Notes: generated by a model from the sequence alone, not told the origin. A stretch of 64,000 nt of DNA from an uncultured Tenacibaculum sp. (GCA_947492185.1 CANLMR010000006.1:148277-212276); one strand, 5' to 3'. Shown: positions 17,321 to 26,888, counted from the first letter of the stretch. Numbers and translations: made by a program.

Positions 17321-18604
17321 TTATTCATTCTTATAAACAACACCATTTTTCATCACAAAAACTACATTTTCCATAGTCTTGATGTTTTTCGTAGGATCTT
17401 CGTCTACAGCAATAATATCTGCAAAAAAGCCTTTTTTAATTTGCCCCACTTCATTTTCCATTTTTAAAATTTTAGCATTAGTTATTGTAGCAGATTGAAT
17501 AGTTTCCATAGCTGGCATTCCAGCTTCTACCATATAACCAAATTCTTTACTATTATTTCCATGTTTAAACACTCCAGCATCAGTACCAAAAGCAATACCT
17601 ACTCCTCTTTTGTATGCTTTTGTAAACGTACCTTGAATTTGAGGACCAACTGCTAATGCTTTAGGTACAACTATTTCTGGAAAATATCCTTTTACTTTAG
17701 CTTTTTCTACAACTTCCTTTCCTGCAGTAATAGTAGGCACTAAATAAACATTATACTTTTTCATTAAATCCATAGTAGCCTCACTCATATAAGTTCCGTG
17801 CTCTATAGTTTTTACACCTCCAATTATAGCACGTTGCATTCCTTCATCTCCATGAGCATGAGCAGCCACATGCATTCCATAATCTTTAGCTGTTTCACAA
17901 ATAGCTTTTACTTCTTCAATAGTAAATTGAGGATTATCTCCGCTTTTTGCTACACTTAAAACACCTCCAGTAGCCGTAATTTTGATACAATCTGCTCCGT
18001 TTTTATATCGTTGTCGAACCGCTTTCTTAGCATCTTCAACACTATTTACTATACCCTCTTTTGGTCCAGGATCTCCTATTAAAACTCTTCTACTTCCATT
18101 TGTCGGATCAGCATGACCTCCTGTAGTCGCTAAAGCTTTTCCAGCAGTAAACACTCTTGGACCTGGAATTTTCCCTGCATCAATTGCTTTTCTAATAGAA
18201 ATATTCACTCCTGTTCCACCTAAATCTCTAACTGTAGTAAATCCTTTTAATAAAGTGGTCTTGGCAAAACCAACCGAATTAAAAGCTACATCTGCTTCGT
18301 CTAAAACATATCTTTCTAATCTAGTTCTTGGTCCAAATTCGTTTTCAATATGGACATGCATATCTATTAAACCAGGCATAACTACCTTATTTTTTAAATC
18401 TATAAGCTTATCTGTTTTGTTTCTAGGAATTGCATATCCGTCCAAAACATTTATAATTTTATTATTAATTACAACTATGGTTTGTTTGGTTTTAATTGTT
18501 CCAGATTTAGTATCAATTAATTTACCACAAAGTATATATGTAGTTTGCCCAACTAAACAAATTGTAGAAAATAAAAAAAGACAAAGAAGAAGTAGTTTTC
18601 TCAT
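17321..18604 (-). CDS. Exported metal-dependent amidohydrolase
   Basis: 427 residues with signal peptide 'LLLLCLFLFSTICLVGQ'. The amidohydrolase barrel carries the metal set HxH in 'PGLIDMHVHIE', the lysine in 'DCIKITATGG', HAH in 'HVAAHAHGDEG', His in 'IEHGTY' and the catalytic Asp in 'AFGTDAGVFKHG'. This arrangement belongs to the imidazolonepropionase-like / Xaa-Pro (Sgx9260-type) dipeptidase group, so a periplasmic dipeptidase or amidase that splits small amides is likely; the substrate cannot be read from sequence. Opposite strand to the following DUF898 cluster; the 118-bp gap between them has no clear promoter box. Confidence 0.92.
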   Translation of the reverse strand: MRKLLLLCLFLFSTICLVGQTTYILCGKLIDTKSGTIKTKQTIVVINNKIINVLDGYAIPRNKTDKLIDLKNKVVMPGLIDMHVHIENEFGPRTRLERYVLDEADVAFNSVGFAKTTLLKGFTTVRDLGGTGVNISIRKAIDAGKIPGPRVFTAGKALATTGGHADPTNGSRRVLIGDPGPKEGIVNSVEDAKKAVRQRYKNGADCIKITATGGVLSVAKSGDNPQFTIEEVKAICETAKDYGMHVAAHAHGDEGMQRAIIGGVKTIEHGTYMSEATMDLMKKYNVYLVPTITAGKEVVEKAKVKGYFPEIVVPKALAVGPQIQGTFTKAYKRGVGIAFGTDAGVFKHGNNSKEFGYMVEAGMPAMETIQSATITNAKILKMENEVGQIKKGFFADIIAVDEDPTKNIKTMENVVFVMKNGVVYKNE

Positions 18605-18722
18605 TTTTAATAAAAAATTAAGTTTAATAGAACTCTAAAATAGATAATTTCGTAATAAAAAGGCAAAAGTTGTGTAACAGAAAATAAAATCGCAATTTTG
18701 GTTTATTAATAGCAAACTATTT

Positions 18723-19694
18723 ATGGAAGGTTTTTCTGGACTTTTTTCGGATAAAAAACAAATTAATTATTTTGGAAAAGGGAGTGAATTTGTACTCATT
18801 TATTTCAAAAATATACTCTTAACAATAATTACACTAGGAATTTATTATCCTTGGGCTAAGGTTGAAATACTTAACTATCATTATAAATCGACAGAAATAG
18901 ATAAAAATTCATTTGTTTTTCATGGAACAGGTAAAGAGGTATTTGTTGGATTTATTAAAGTCTATACCGTTCTATTACTTTTCTATTCTTTTTTATTTTA
19001 TGGAGCATTTACTAATAACCCAACTTTTACAGCAATTACAGTTGGAGTGTTTTATTTATTACTCATTTTATTAATACCTTTTGCTATTCATGGTGCTATT
19101 CGATATAGATCTTCTAGAAGTTCATGGAAAAGTATTCATTTTTCTTATTTAGGAGATAAAATGGAATTATTTTGGAAATGTATCATTGGAACATTACTTA
19201 CAATTTTAACTTTAGGTATTTATGGAGCCTGGTTTAGTGTTGATTTAAGAAAATATATATTTAGTCATTTACGTTTTGGAAATCTTTCATTTGATTTTAA
19301 AGGAAAGGGAGATACTTTATTCTGGATTAACCTAAAATTCTTTTTCCTCTTTTTTCTTACTCTTGGAATTTACACGATATGGTATATCAAAGAATTATAC
19401 ACGTTTTATGCTGAAAACACAAAAATCACTCAAAACGGAAGAGACATTAGTTTTAACTTTACAGCTAAAGCGGGAGATGTTTTTGAGTTATTAATTGTAA
19501 ATTTTTTACTTGCTATTTTAACTTTTGGATTAGCAACTCCTTGGATCATCATAAGAACCCATGCATTTATTTTTAGATTTTTAGAGATAGAAGAAGGCTT
19601 GAATACGGATACAATCCAGAAAATAAATTACGATAATTATAGCAATGCTACAGGAGATAGTTTTTTGGATTTCCTAGAACTTGATCTTTTATAA
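18723..19694 (+). CDS. DUF898 (YjgN-type) membrane protein
   Basis: 323 residues built from repeated hydrophobic units containing the family signature LTLGIYxPW: 'IITLGIYYPWAK', 'LTLGIYGAWFS', 'LTLGIYTIWYI' and 'LTFGLATPWII'. Each is followed by an aromatic/charged segment such as 'FVFHGTGKEVFVGF' or 'LSFDFKGKGDTLFW'. DUF898 proteins are inner-membrane proteins of unknown function. It is the first gene of a compact plus-strand cluster: the SDR gene starts 11 bp after its stop. Confidence 0.9.
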   Translation: MEGFSGLFSDKKQINYFGKGSEFVLIYFKNILLTIITLGIYYPWAKVEILNYHYKSTEIDKNSFVFHGTGKEVFVGFIKVYTVLLLFYSFLFYGAFTNNPTFTAITVGVFYLLLILLIPFAIHGAIRYRSSRSSWKSIHFSYLGDKMELFWKCIIGTLLTILTLGIYGAWFSVDLRKYIFSHLRFGNLSFDFKGKGDTLFWINLKFFFLFFLTLGIYTIWYIKELYTFYAENTKITQNGRDISFNFTAKAGDVFELLIVNFLLAILTFGLATPWIIIRTHAFIFRFLEIEEGLNTDTIQKINYDNYSNATGDSFLDFLELDLL

Positions 19695-19705
19695 ATCTCA
19701 TTTTG

Positions 19706-20389
19706 ATGAAAAAAAACATTGTAATTACAGGAACAAGCAGAGGAATTGGTTATGAATTAGCACAACAGTTTGCTGAAAAAGGTCACCAAGTAATTGCCTT
19801 ATCAAGAAATAATATTCCTTTAGAAAAATTAAATCACCCTAACATACATGCAATTGCAACTGATTTAATGGAAGAAACTTCTCTTGAAAAATCAGCTTCA
19901 ATAATTATTGAAAAATACAAACAAGTTGATATCCTAATCAATAATGCAGGAATGCTAATTAATAAACCTTTTGAAGAATTAACCACGACTGATTTTTTAA
20001 ATGTATATAAGGTTAATGTTTTTGCTGTTGCACAATTGACACAAAAATTAATTCCGTATATGAAACATGAAAGTCATGTGGTTACTATTAGTAGTATGGG
20101 CGGAATTCAAGGAAGTATGAAATTCCCAGGATTAGCAGCTTACAGTTCAGCTAAAGGAGCAGCCATCACTTTGTCTGAATTATTAGCAGAAGAATACAAA
20201 GAAAAAGGCATTGCCTTTAATGTTTTAGCTTTAGGAGCAGTACAAACCGAAATGTTAGAAGAAGCATTTCCTGGATATCAAGCTCCAATAACTGCAAAAG
20301 AAATGGCAGACTACATTTTTAATTTTGCATTAACTGGAAACAAAATTTATAACGGTAAAGTATTACAGGTTTCCAGTTCAACACCATAA
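19706..20389 (+). CDS. SDR family oxidoreductase
   Basis: 227 residues from the ATG at 19706 (the ORF track uses a TTG one codon upstream). Classical short-chain dehydrogenase: cofactor site 'TGTSRGIG', 'DILINNAG', serine in 'VTISSMGG' and the catalytic YxxxK in 'AYSSAKGA'. It should oxidise or reduce a small alcohol or ketone with NAD(P); the substrate is not evident. It sits between DUF898 and the SprT-like gene with gaps of 11 and 9 bp, so it belongs to the same operon; the neighbours give no metabolic clue. Confidence 0.93.
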   Translation: MKKNIVITGTSRGIGYELAQQFAEKGHQVIALSRNNIPLEKLNHPNIHAIATDLMEETSLEKSASIIIEKYKQVDILINNAGMLINKPFEELTTTDFLNVYKVNVFAVAQLTQKLIPYMKHESHVVTISSMGGIQGSMKFPGLAAYSSAKGAAITLSELLAEEYKEKGIAFNVLALGAVQTEMLEEAFPGYQAPITAKEMADYIFNFALTGNKIYNGKVLQVSSSTP

Positions 20390-20398
20390 AAAATCCCA

Positions 20399-20992
20399 TT
20401 GACAAACACCTTACAGAAATACATTGCTAACAAAGCAATCCCTTTAGTTATTTACCTTATTAACGAACATAAAGTAAATCTTAAAATAGTTAATCAACGA
20501 CAAACCAAACATGGTGATTTTAGAACATTATCTAATGGTAAAACACAAATTACTGTTAATAACAACCTAAACAAGCATCAGTTTTTACTGACCTTAATAC
20601 ATGAAATCGCGCATCACGTAACCTATAAAAAATTTGGACGCGTACAACCACATGGTAAAGAATGGAAAACTATATTTCAGCATTTAATGTTGCCTTTTTT
20701 ACAACCTGAAATTTATCCTCCAGCTATCCTTCCTTATTTAGCAAACTATCTAAAAAACCCAAAAGCTAGTACCGATGCTGATGTAAAATTATCATTAGCC
20801 TTAAGAGAAGGTATGGCAGAACCGGGAAAGAGTTTTATATTTGAACTTCCGAAAGAAAGTGTATTTCAATACAAAAACACACTTTATAAACGTGGAAATA
20901 AAAGAAGAACACGCTACGAGTGTTTGAATTTAACAAATAAACGCGTTTATCTTTTTAATCAAAATATTGAAGTTTTACCGATAAAACAATAA
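20399..20992 (+). CDS. SprT-like zinc metalloprotease domain protein
   Basis: 197 residues. The active-site helix 'TLIHEIAHHVTYKKFG' supplies HExxH, and 'PHGKEWK' supplies the third ligand region, as in SprT/Spartan domains. The C-terminal part 'FQYKNTLYKRGNKRRTRYECLN' resembles the OB- or ribbon-like tail of SprT proteins but has a single cysteine. The only usable start is a TTG at 20399, 9 bp after the SDR stop. Eukaryotic Spartan degrades DNA-crosslinked proteins; the bacterial role is unclear. In the same operon as manC, 14 bp ahead of it. Confidence 0.9.
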   Translation: MTNTLQKYIANKAIPLVIYLINEHKVNLKIVNQRQTKHGDFRTLSNGKTQITVNNNLNKHQFLLTLIHEIAHHVTYKKFGRVQPHGKEWKTIFQHLMLPFLQPEIYPPAILPYLANYLKNPKASTDADVKLSLALREGMAEPGKSFIFELPKESVFQYKNTLYKRGNKRRTRYECLNLTNKRVYLFNQNIEVLPIKQ

Positions 20993-21006
20993 AATCAAAC
21001 TTTCTA

Positions 21007-22083
21007 ATGAAGAATAATTTTTATGCAGTAATCATGGCCGGTGGAGTCGGATCAAGATTCTGGCCAGTAAGTACGCAGAAATTCCCAAAGCAGTTTCACG
21101 ATATGTTAGGAACTGGACAATCGCTTATTCAACGTACTTTTGAGCGTATTAACGAACTTGTTCCTACAAACAATATCTTAATTGCTACTAATGAAAACTA
21201 CGAAAAATTAGTGCTTCAACAAATCCCTCAGCTTAATACAAAACAATTGTTATTAGAGCCTGTAATGCGAAATACAGCTCCTTGTATTTTATATGCTGCA
21301 TTAAAAATATATAACCAAAACCCAGATGCTGTAATTTTAGTTGCTCCTTCTGATCATTGGATTAAAGATGAAGGTGAGTTTTTAAGAAATATTCAAACTT
21401 CATTTGAAGCTTGTGCTAAGGATGAAATTTTAATGACATTAGGTATTCAACCTGACCAACCTAATACAGGATACGGATATATACAATATGAAAATGTAAA
21501 TACTGAAATAAAAAAAGTAAAAAACTTTACAGAAAAACCTGATTTAAAAACTGCTGAATCTTTTTTAGAAAGTGGAGACTATTTATGGAATGCAGGAATT
21601 TTTGTATGGTCTGCAAAAAGTATTTTAAAAGCTTTTAAAGAATTTTTACCAGATATGGTTGATGTTCTTGACGATGGAAATAATGTATATAACTCAGATT
21701 TTGAAGATGACTTCATAAAAAGTAATTATAAAAACTGCGAAAACATTTCTATTGATTTTGGAATTATGGAACGTGCAAATAACGTACACGTACTACCTGT
21801 TGATTTTGGCTGGAACGACCTTGGAACTTGGGGATCTTTATATGGAAAACTCAAGAAAGACGACGACGACAATGCAGTAGTTGGTGCTAATGTAATATTT
21901 AGAGACGCTAAAGGAAACATGATTCGTACTGAAAACGGAAAACGAGTAGTTATTCAAGGTTTAGAAGACTTTATTGTGGTAGAGAAAAAAGATATCATCA
22001 TGATTTGCCCAAGAAAAGATGATCAAGACATTAAGAAAATAATGGCTGAAGCAAGAGAATCTTTTGGCAAGAAATTTGTTTAA
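21007..22083 (+). CDS. manC: Mannose-1-phosphate guanylyltransferase
   Basis: 358 residues: GDP-mannose synthesis from mannose-1-phosphate and GTP, used for surface polysaccharide. The nucleotidyl-transfer motif is 'MAGGVGSRFWPVSTQKFPKQF' and later 'LVAPSDHWI', 'NTGYGYIQYE', 'FTEKPDLKTAE', 'YLWNAGIFVW' and 'DFGWNDLGTWGS' are intact. It is the short form without the fused phosphomannose-isomerase cupin domain. It closes the DUF898-SDR-SprT-manC cluster. A weak hairpin without T-run follows. Confidence 0.95.
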   Translation: MKNNFYAVIMAGGVGSRFWPVSTQKFPKQFHDMLGTGQSLIQRTFERINELVPTNNILIATNENYEKLVLQQIPQLNTKQLLLEPVMRNTAPCILYAALKIYNQNPDAVILVAPSDHWIKDEGEFLRNIQTSFEACAKDEILMTLGIQPDQPNTGYGYIQYENVNTEIKKVKNFTEKPDLKTAESFLESGDYLWNAGIFVWSAKSILKAFKEFLPDMVDVLDDGNNVYNSDFEDDFIKSNYKNCENISIDFGIMERANNVHVLPVDFGWNDLGTWGSLYGKLKKDDDDNAVVGANVIFRDAKGNMIRTENGKRVVIQGLEDFIVVEKKDIIMICPRKDDQDIKKIMAEARESFGKKFV

Positions 22084-22225
22084 CAACAAATATCACCAAG
22101 TTAGTATTTATAACTAATAAGTTATTTACGCATTATAATCCTTATTTACTAATAGAAAAAATACTTAATTCCAAAACAAATCCTCATATTTTTTAACGAA
22201 AATTAGAATAAGAACAATTTTATAT

Positions 22226-22233
22226 TAATTTTG
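22226..22233 (+). promoter_or_regulatory. -7 box of the OmpA-like gene
   Basis: TAATTTTG, about 95 bp before the ATG at 22329, implying a leader of roughly 90 nt that contains the hairpin at 22247-22268. Confidence 0.45.
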
Positions 22234-22246
22234 CCGTTAACCTTTA

Positions 22247-22268
22247 AGATTGATTGGGGAATCAATCT
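22247..22268 (+). promoter_or_regulatory. Leader hairpin with GGGG loop
   Basis: Perfect 9-bp stem AGATTGATT / AATCAATCT with a GGGG loop and no T-run, located at the beginning of the predicted leader. It is followed by further G-rich sequence 'GGCTGGGGG' just before the start codon. Possible mRNA stability or regulatory element; not a terminator. Confidence 0.45.
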
Positions 22269-22328
22269 ATGAAGTAAGACCAAATAAAAATGAGAGTCAT
22301 AGATTTTTGATCTTTGGCTGGGGGAAAA

Positions 22329-24200
22329 ATGAAAAATAAACTTTTACTACTAGCATTTGCTATTTCTTTAGTAGCAAGTGCGCAACAATACACCTACGGT
22401 ATTTATTTTCCTGATGGGGACAGAGAAAATAAATGTAATACGTTTACTAAGGTTTTTAAACAAAAACCTAGCTACGTAAGATTTGGTGTGCGCTTAGAAG
22501 ATAACAAGCTATATTTTGAGGTAAACAATAAAAGTTGGTACAACGCTTTATTTAAAGAAAAAGGCGATGGTATTGCAGTAGATATTGTTAGAAGAAAACG
22601 TTATTCTTGTGACAAAGAAGTAAAATCCTCACAAATACGAGGTGTACTTTTACCTCCTGTTTATGAAATAAATAAACCAGGAAAACTAAAAAGTACTGGA
22701 CGAAATAGATATCGTGTTTATATCGGTAAGGTTCCTCTTAACCTTCAAAAAGAGGAGATCGAGTTCAATTTATTGTTTTTACATAACAAAACATTTTGTA
22801 AATATTATACTATTTATAACCTAGAAAAATACCCAAGAGAATTATTGGATATGGGAGTATACTTAGATGACATTACTTATAAAAACAAAAAAATAACTTC
22901 TAATAAAAACAATATTGTAACGAAATACAAAAAGTTAACGTTTTCAATTCCGTTTGAAAAAGATAAATGGGAATATAAGCCAGAAGATATCAAACCCCTT
23001 TACGATTCTTTAAAGCTTACCGATTATAACATTAAAAAAATTAACATTAATGCATATGCATCTGTAGAGGGGAGTTCTGAAAGAAATTTTATTTTACAAA
23101 AGCAACGTGCAAAAAGTATTGCTGGATCTTTGCAATCTTTTCAAGAGCCTAGCATTATTACGAAAATAGCTACTTCTGAGAATTGGGTAGATTTTTTTAA
23201 TGACATCAAAAAAACAAAACATAAAAAACTAGTTACTTTACCAAAGAAAAAAGTAAAATCTAAATTGATTCATGAATACGCTACTAACTTAGAACCTATC
23301 CTAAGAAATCACAGAAAAGCGGTTGTGGTATTATCTTTAGAAAAGAAAGATGAATATAAAAAATTTCATATTGATCAACTTGTAACACTTTTTAATAAAG
23401 CAGTTAAAGCCGACAAAATAGAAGAAGCTTGCGCTATTCAAAATTCAATTTTAGATAGACTTCGTGATAAATTCAAACCACATGTATTGAAAAACATGAA
23501 GATTCCAAAAAGCAAAAGATACCTAAGATTACTTACTAAAAATTGTATCTTCAAGTACTTTGTTGATTTAAGACAAACTTTAAACGTTGAAAAAGAATTA
23601 CTGCAACTTGAAAAACTAGAACCAAATGATAAACGTTTAAAATACAATTTAGCTGTATTAAAATTTATTATTTGGAAGCATAAAGTTAGAAAAATAAACA
23701 GAGATCAGTTTAAAAAAGAGATTTTAAACTTAAAAGAGTACGGGGTTTCTAAAGAGCTTATTAACAAAATGATTGTTAATTACCATATTATTAAAGCAGA
23801 AGAAGATTTAAGAAAAAATGATTATGACGGCAAAGACAGCTCTGTTGGTTATGTTCTAAAATCATATCAAGATTTAGTGCTTTCAGATTTTGATTATTTA
23901 AGTATTGCTCAGTTCTTTACATATTATTCAAGCATTTATGATGCAATTAATACAATTGAAGACAAAGTAAACGATATTACTGTTGATGAAGATTTATTAT
24001 TCTATTACTTAAATCTAACGATTACAAAAGAAGAATTAACAAGTAATGAAACTTATAGAACAGTAATGTTAAATGCTATAAACATGAACAAAAAACGTTT
24101 TTGTTCTTTATACAATTCTGCATTAAAAAAAGGAGTCACTTTTCAGTTGTTAGAAGATGAATACTTAAGAACTACTTACTGTGAAAATTGTAGTAAGTAA
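22329..24200 (+). CDS. Exported OmpA-domain-like protein with C-terminal helical region
   Basis: 623 residues from the ATG at 22329, which puts the signal peptide 'LLLLAFAISLVASAQ' at the N-terminus; the ORF-track TTG is five codons too early. N-terminal 170 residues are beta-rich with 'SYVRFGVRLEDNKLYFEVNNK' and several cysteines. Around residues 230-275 'NAYASVEGSSERNFILQKQRA' resembles the peptidoglycan-binding OmpA/MotB motif (GxxDxxGxxxxNxxLSxxRA) with an altered first half. The remaining 300 residues are charged helices, TPR-like ('KAVKADKIEEACAIQNSIL', 'LEKLEPNDKRLKYNLAVLKF'), ending in 'TTYCENCSK'. Probably periplasmic, near peptidoglycan. I do not recognise a named family. Confidence 0.8.
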   Translation: MKNKLLLLAFAISLVASAQQYTYGIYFPDGDRENKCNTFTKVFKQKPSYVRFGVRLEDNKLYFEVNNKSWYNALFKEKGDGIAVDIVRRKRYSCDKEVKSSQIRGVLLPPVYEINKPGKLKSTGRNRYRVYIGKVPLNLQKEEIEFNLLFLHNKTFCKYYTIYNLEKYPRELLDMGVYLDDITYKNKKITSNKNNIVTKYKKLTFSIPFEKDKWEYKPEDIKPLYDSLKLTDYNIKKININAYASVEGSSERNFILQKQRAKSIAGSLQSFQEPSIITKIATSENWVDFFNDIKKTKHKKLVTLPKKKVKSKLIHEYATNLEPILRNHRKAVVVLSLEKKDEYKKFHIDQLVTLFNKAVKADKIEEACAIQNSILDRLRDKFKPHVLKNMKIPKSKRYLRLLTKNCIFKYFVDLRQTLNVEKELLQLEKLEPNDKRLKYNLAVLKFIIWKHKVRKINRDQFKKEILNLKEYGVSKELINKMIVNYHIIKAEEDLRKNDYDGKDSSVGYVLKSYQDLVLSDFDYLSIAQFFTYYSSIYDAINTIEDKVNDITVDEDLLFYYLNLTITKEELTSNETYRTVMLNAINMNKKRFCSLYNSALKKGVTFQLLEDEYLRTTYCENCSK

Positions 24201-24211
24201 TTTTTGAAAAT

Positions 24212-24664
24212 TTATTTAAACTGATTAGCTATTTCTTCAAAGAAAGGGAAATAATATTCAGGTAAATACGATCCACTTTTTCTTCCAAATTCAGCACCAG
24301 TATCATCTATAAACAAAATAGTAGGAAAAGAAGATTGCCCATATTTTTCGCTTAATTGCTTATTAATTTCTCTATTTTCCTTAGAAACTAAATCTTTATT
24401 CATAGGGAAATCTGCCATATATAAAACTAAATTCTCATCAGAAAATTTTTTAAATTTTTCAGTATGAAATAAGCTTCTATCTAAGTTTATACAAGGACCA
24501 CACCAATCTGATCCTGTAAAATACACTAAAATAGGCTTGTTTTCTTCTTTGGATTTTTTAATAGCTGTTTCCAAAGTAGGTTGCCAATTGATATGAATGG
24601 TTTCTTGAGCTAACACTGAAGAAATCGAAAAAAATAATACTACAGAAAGCAAAAAGTGTTTCAT
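24212..24664 (-). CDS. Exported thioredoxin-fold protein
   Basis: 150 residues with signal peptide 'LLSVVLFFSISSVLAQ'. The active site is 'FTGSDWCGPCINLDRSLFH', i.e. WCGPC, within the Thioredoxin_7/DUF255-like group, and the cis-Pro region is 'QSSFPTILFID'. It is likely to reduce or shuffle disulfides of periplasmic proteins. It lies 54 bp downstream of lpxK on the same strand and is convergent with the OmpA-like gene, whose stop is 11 bp away. Confidence 0.9.
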   Translation of the reverse strand: MKHFLLSVVLFFSISSVLAQETIHINWQPTLETAIKKSKEENKPILVYFTGSDWCGPCINLDRSLFHTEKFKKFSDENLVLYMADFPMNKDLVSKENREINKQLSEKYGQSSFPTILFIDDTGAEFGRKSGSYLPEYYFPFFEEIANQFK

Positions 24665-24718
24665 CTAAAAAAATCTTTACAACTTAAATCTTTACAAAAA
24701 CAATGCCAATATACAAAA

Positions 24719-25735
24719 TTAACTGGCTATATACTTTTGAATTTCAGTAGTAAAAGATTTTTGTCTATTAAGAAAGGAATTATGTATTTCTAAGAAATAT
24801 AAATTATCTATCTTTTCTTTTAACCTAACAAAGTCTTTTTCAGTAGTTAATACTATTTTATTTTTTGACTTTAATTTATTCTGAATCTCTTGTATTTTTA
24901 TTATATCTTGTTCAGAAAAATTATGATGGTCGGGATATTTTAAATGGGTAAAGCTTATTTTTTTGCTTTTTAAGTATTTCAATAAACTTGATGGATTAGC
25001 AATTCCAGTTACTAGCACAATCTCCTCATTTATATCTTCTAAAACTACTTTATTCTCACCTTTTAGCTCTTTATTATATTCTATTTTAGTAAAATACAAC
25101 TGTTGCTTTTCTGATAATTTTAATTTCATTTCAATAGATTGCATTTTATCTTCAGATAAATCATCGGGGCATTTAGTAACAATAATAATATTTGCACGTT
25201 TAGCACCTCTTTTACTCTCTCTTAAATTACCTGTAGGTAATAAAAAATCATTAACGAATAAATCATTATACTTAGTTAAAAGAATATAAAAACCCGCTTT
25301 TACTTTTCTATGTTGATAGGCATCATCTAGTAATACTACTTCAGGATTAACTCTAGATAGTAATTCCTTAATCCCATTCGTTCTATCTGCATCCACAGCA
25401 ACATCAATACCATCGAATTTAGAAAAAAACTGTAATGGTTCGTCTCCAACATCCTCTGCTATATGATTTTTGTTTATTAACTGGAAACCTTTGGTTTTTC
25501 GTTTATAACCTCTACTCAATACAGCTACTTTATATTGATCTTTTAATAATCTAATTAAATACTCAATTTGAGGTGTTTTTCCAGTTCCTCCAACTGTTAA
25601 ATTACCAACAGCAATTACTGGAATATCAAATGAAGTTGATTTTAAAATATTTGTATCAAACAAAAAGTTTCTCAAACGTGTTATAAAATCATATATAATT
25701 GCAAATGGAAATAATAAAAAACGAATTAATTTCAT
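24719..25735 (-). CDS. lpxK: Tetraacyldisaccharide 4'-kinase (lipid A synthesis)
   Basis: 338 residues. Phosphorylates the 4' position of the lipid A disaccharide at the inner membrane. The P-loop-like 'VGNLTVGGTGKTP' and 'LLDDAYQHRKV' (Walker B/DxD region) are intact, as are 'VAVLSRGYKRKTKGF' and 'GDEPLQFFSKF'. N-terminal hydrophobic helix 'FLLFPFAIIYDFITRL' anchors it. Upstream, divergent, is the Nif3 gene; the order of lpxK beside Nif3 family genes is common in Bacteroidota. Confidence 0.96.
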   Translation of the reverse strand: MKLIRFLLFPFAIIYDFITRLRNFLFDTNILKSTSFDIPVIAVGNLTVGGTGKTPQIEYLIRLLKDQYKVAVLSRGYKRKTKGFQLINKNHIAEDVGDEPLQFFSKFDGIDVAVDADRTNGIKELLSRVNPEVVLLDDAYQHRKVKAGFYILLTKYNDLFVNDFLLPTGNLRESKRGAKRANIIIVTKCPDDLSEDKMQSIEMKLKLSEKQQLYFTKIEYNKELKGENKVVLEDINEEIVLVTGIANPSSLLKYLKSKKISFTHLKYPDHHNFSEQDIIKIQEIQNKLKSKNKIVLTTEKDFVRLKEKIDNLYFLEIHNSFLNRQKSFTTEIQKYIAS

Positions 25736-25760
25736 TAGAACGAAAATACATTAAAAATCT

Positions 25761-25768
25761 TAACTTTG
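25761..25768 (+). promoter_or_regulatory. -7 box of the Nif3-like gene
   Basis: TAACTTTG 19 bp before the ATG at 25788. Confidence 0.5.
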
Positions 25769-25787
25769 ATATCGATAAATTCATACG

Positions 25788-26882
25788 ATGACAATTAGAG
25801 ATATAACAAATCATATTGAAGAAATTGCTCCGCTTTCTTATGCAGAAGATTTTGATAATGTTGGCTTATTAGTAGGAGATTATAACACCGAAGTACTTGG
25901 TGTTTTAGTTACTCTAGACACTTTAGAGGAAACTATAGACGAAGCCATTGCTAACAACTGTAATTTAATAGTAAGTTTTCATCCTATTATTTTTAGTGGA
26001 TTAAAAAAATTAAACGGAAATAACTACGTAGAACGCACCGTTTTAAAAGCTATTAAAAATAATATTGCTATCTACGCAACACATACTGCTTTAGACAATT
26101 CTAAAGTTGGAGTGTCAGCTAAAATGTGTGAAGTTTTACAACTTCAGAATACTAAAGTGTTAATTCCCAAAAAAGGAATTATAAAAAAACTAACTACATA
26201 TGTTCCATATGCTGACGCAAATAATTTAAGAGAAAAACTTTTTGAAGTTGGAGCCGGAACAATAGGCAATTATGATAATTGTTCTTTTAATGTTGAAGGA
26301 AGAGGAAGTTATAGGGGAAATGAACATTCAAATCCAACTGTAGGAAAAAAAGGAGAAATTCAATATGAAGAAGAAACCTGCATTACAGTAACTTTCGAAA
26401 ATCATCTTGAAAGAAAAATCTTAAGCCAACTTTTCCAACATCATCCATATGAAGAAGTAGCTTATGAAGTAATTACATTAAACAACAAACATCAGAATGT
26501 AGGAATGGGAATGATTGGAGAGTTTGAAAGCCCGATTGATGAAACCGATTTTTTAAAATTAATAAAATCAACCTTTAAAACTGGCTGTGTAAGACATTCT
26601 AAATTACTTGGGAAATCAATAAAAAAAGTAGCCGTTTTAGGTGGTTCAGGAAGTTTTGCCATCTCGAATGCTATTCGAGAAAAAGCAGATGCATATGTAA
26701 GTGCAGACTTTAAATATCATGAATTTTATAAGGCTGAAGATCGCATTTTATTAGCTGATGTTGGACATTATGAAAGTGAACAGTTTACAAAAAAACTTTT
26801 AGTTGACCATCTTATAAAAAAATTCACTAATTTTGCAATTCGTTTAAGCGAAAAGAGTACAAATCCAATACATTATATTTAA
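25788..26882 (+). CDS. Nif3-like dinuclear metal centre protein
   Basis: 364 residues. The family forms hexameric toroids with a two-metal site; the ligands are in 'FHPIIFSG' (N-terminal part), 'ATHTALDN', and the C-terminal 'DVGHYESEQF'. The length is that of the long (YqfO-type) form: the middle third (about 130-235) is the inserted PII-like domain ('VPYADANNLREKLFEVGAG', 'HPYEEVAYEV'). Often annotated as GTP cyclohydrolase I type 2, but biochemical function is not settled. The zinc-ribbon-like gene begins 6 bp after its stop, a pairing widely conserved in bacteria. Confidence 0.93.
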   Translation: MTIRDITNHIEEIAPLSYAEDFDNVGLLVGDYNTEVLGVLVTLDTLEETIDEAIANNCNLIVSFHPIIFSGLKKLNGNNYVERTVLKAIKNNIAIYATHTALDNSKVGVSAKMCEVLQLQNTKVLIPKKGIIKKLTTYVPYADANNLREKLFEVGAGTIGNYDNCSFNVEGRGSYRGNEHSNPTVGKKGEIQYEEETCITVTFENHLERKILSQLFQHHPYEEVAYEVITLNNKHQNVGMGMIGEFESPIDETDFLKLIKSTFKTGCVRHSKLLGKSIKKVAVLGGSGSFAISNAIREKADAYVSADFKYHEFYKAEDRILLADVGHYESEQFTKKLLVDHLIKKFTNFAIRLSEKSTNPIHYI

Positions 26883-26888
26883 TAGACA

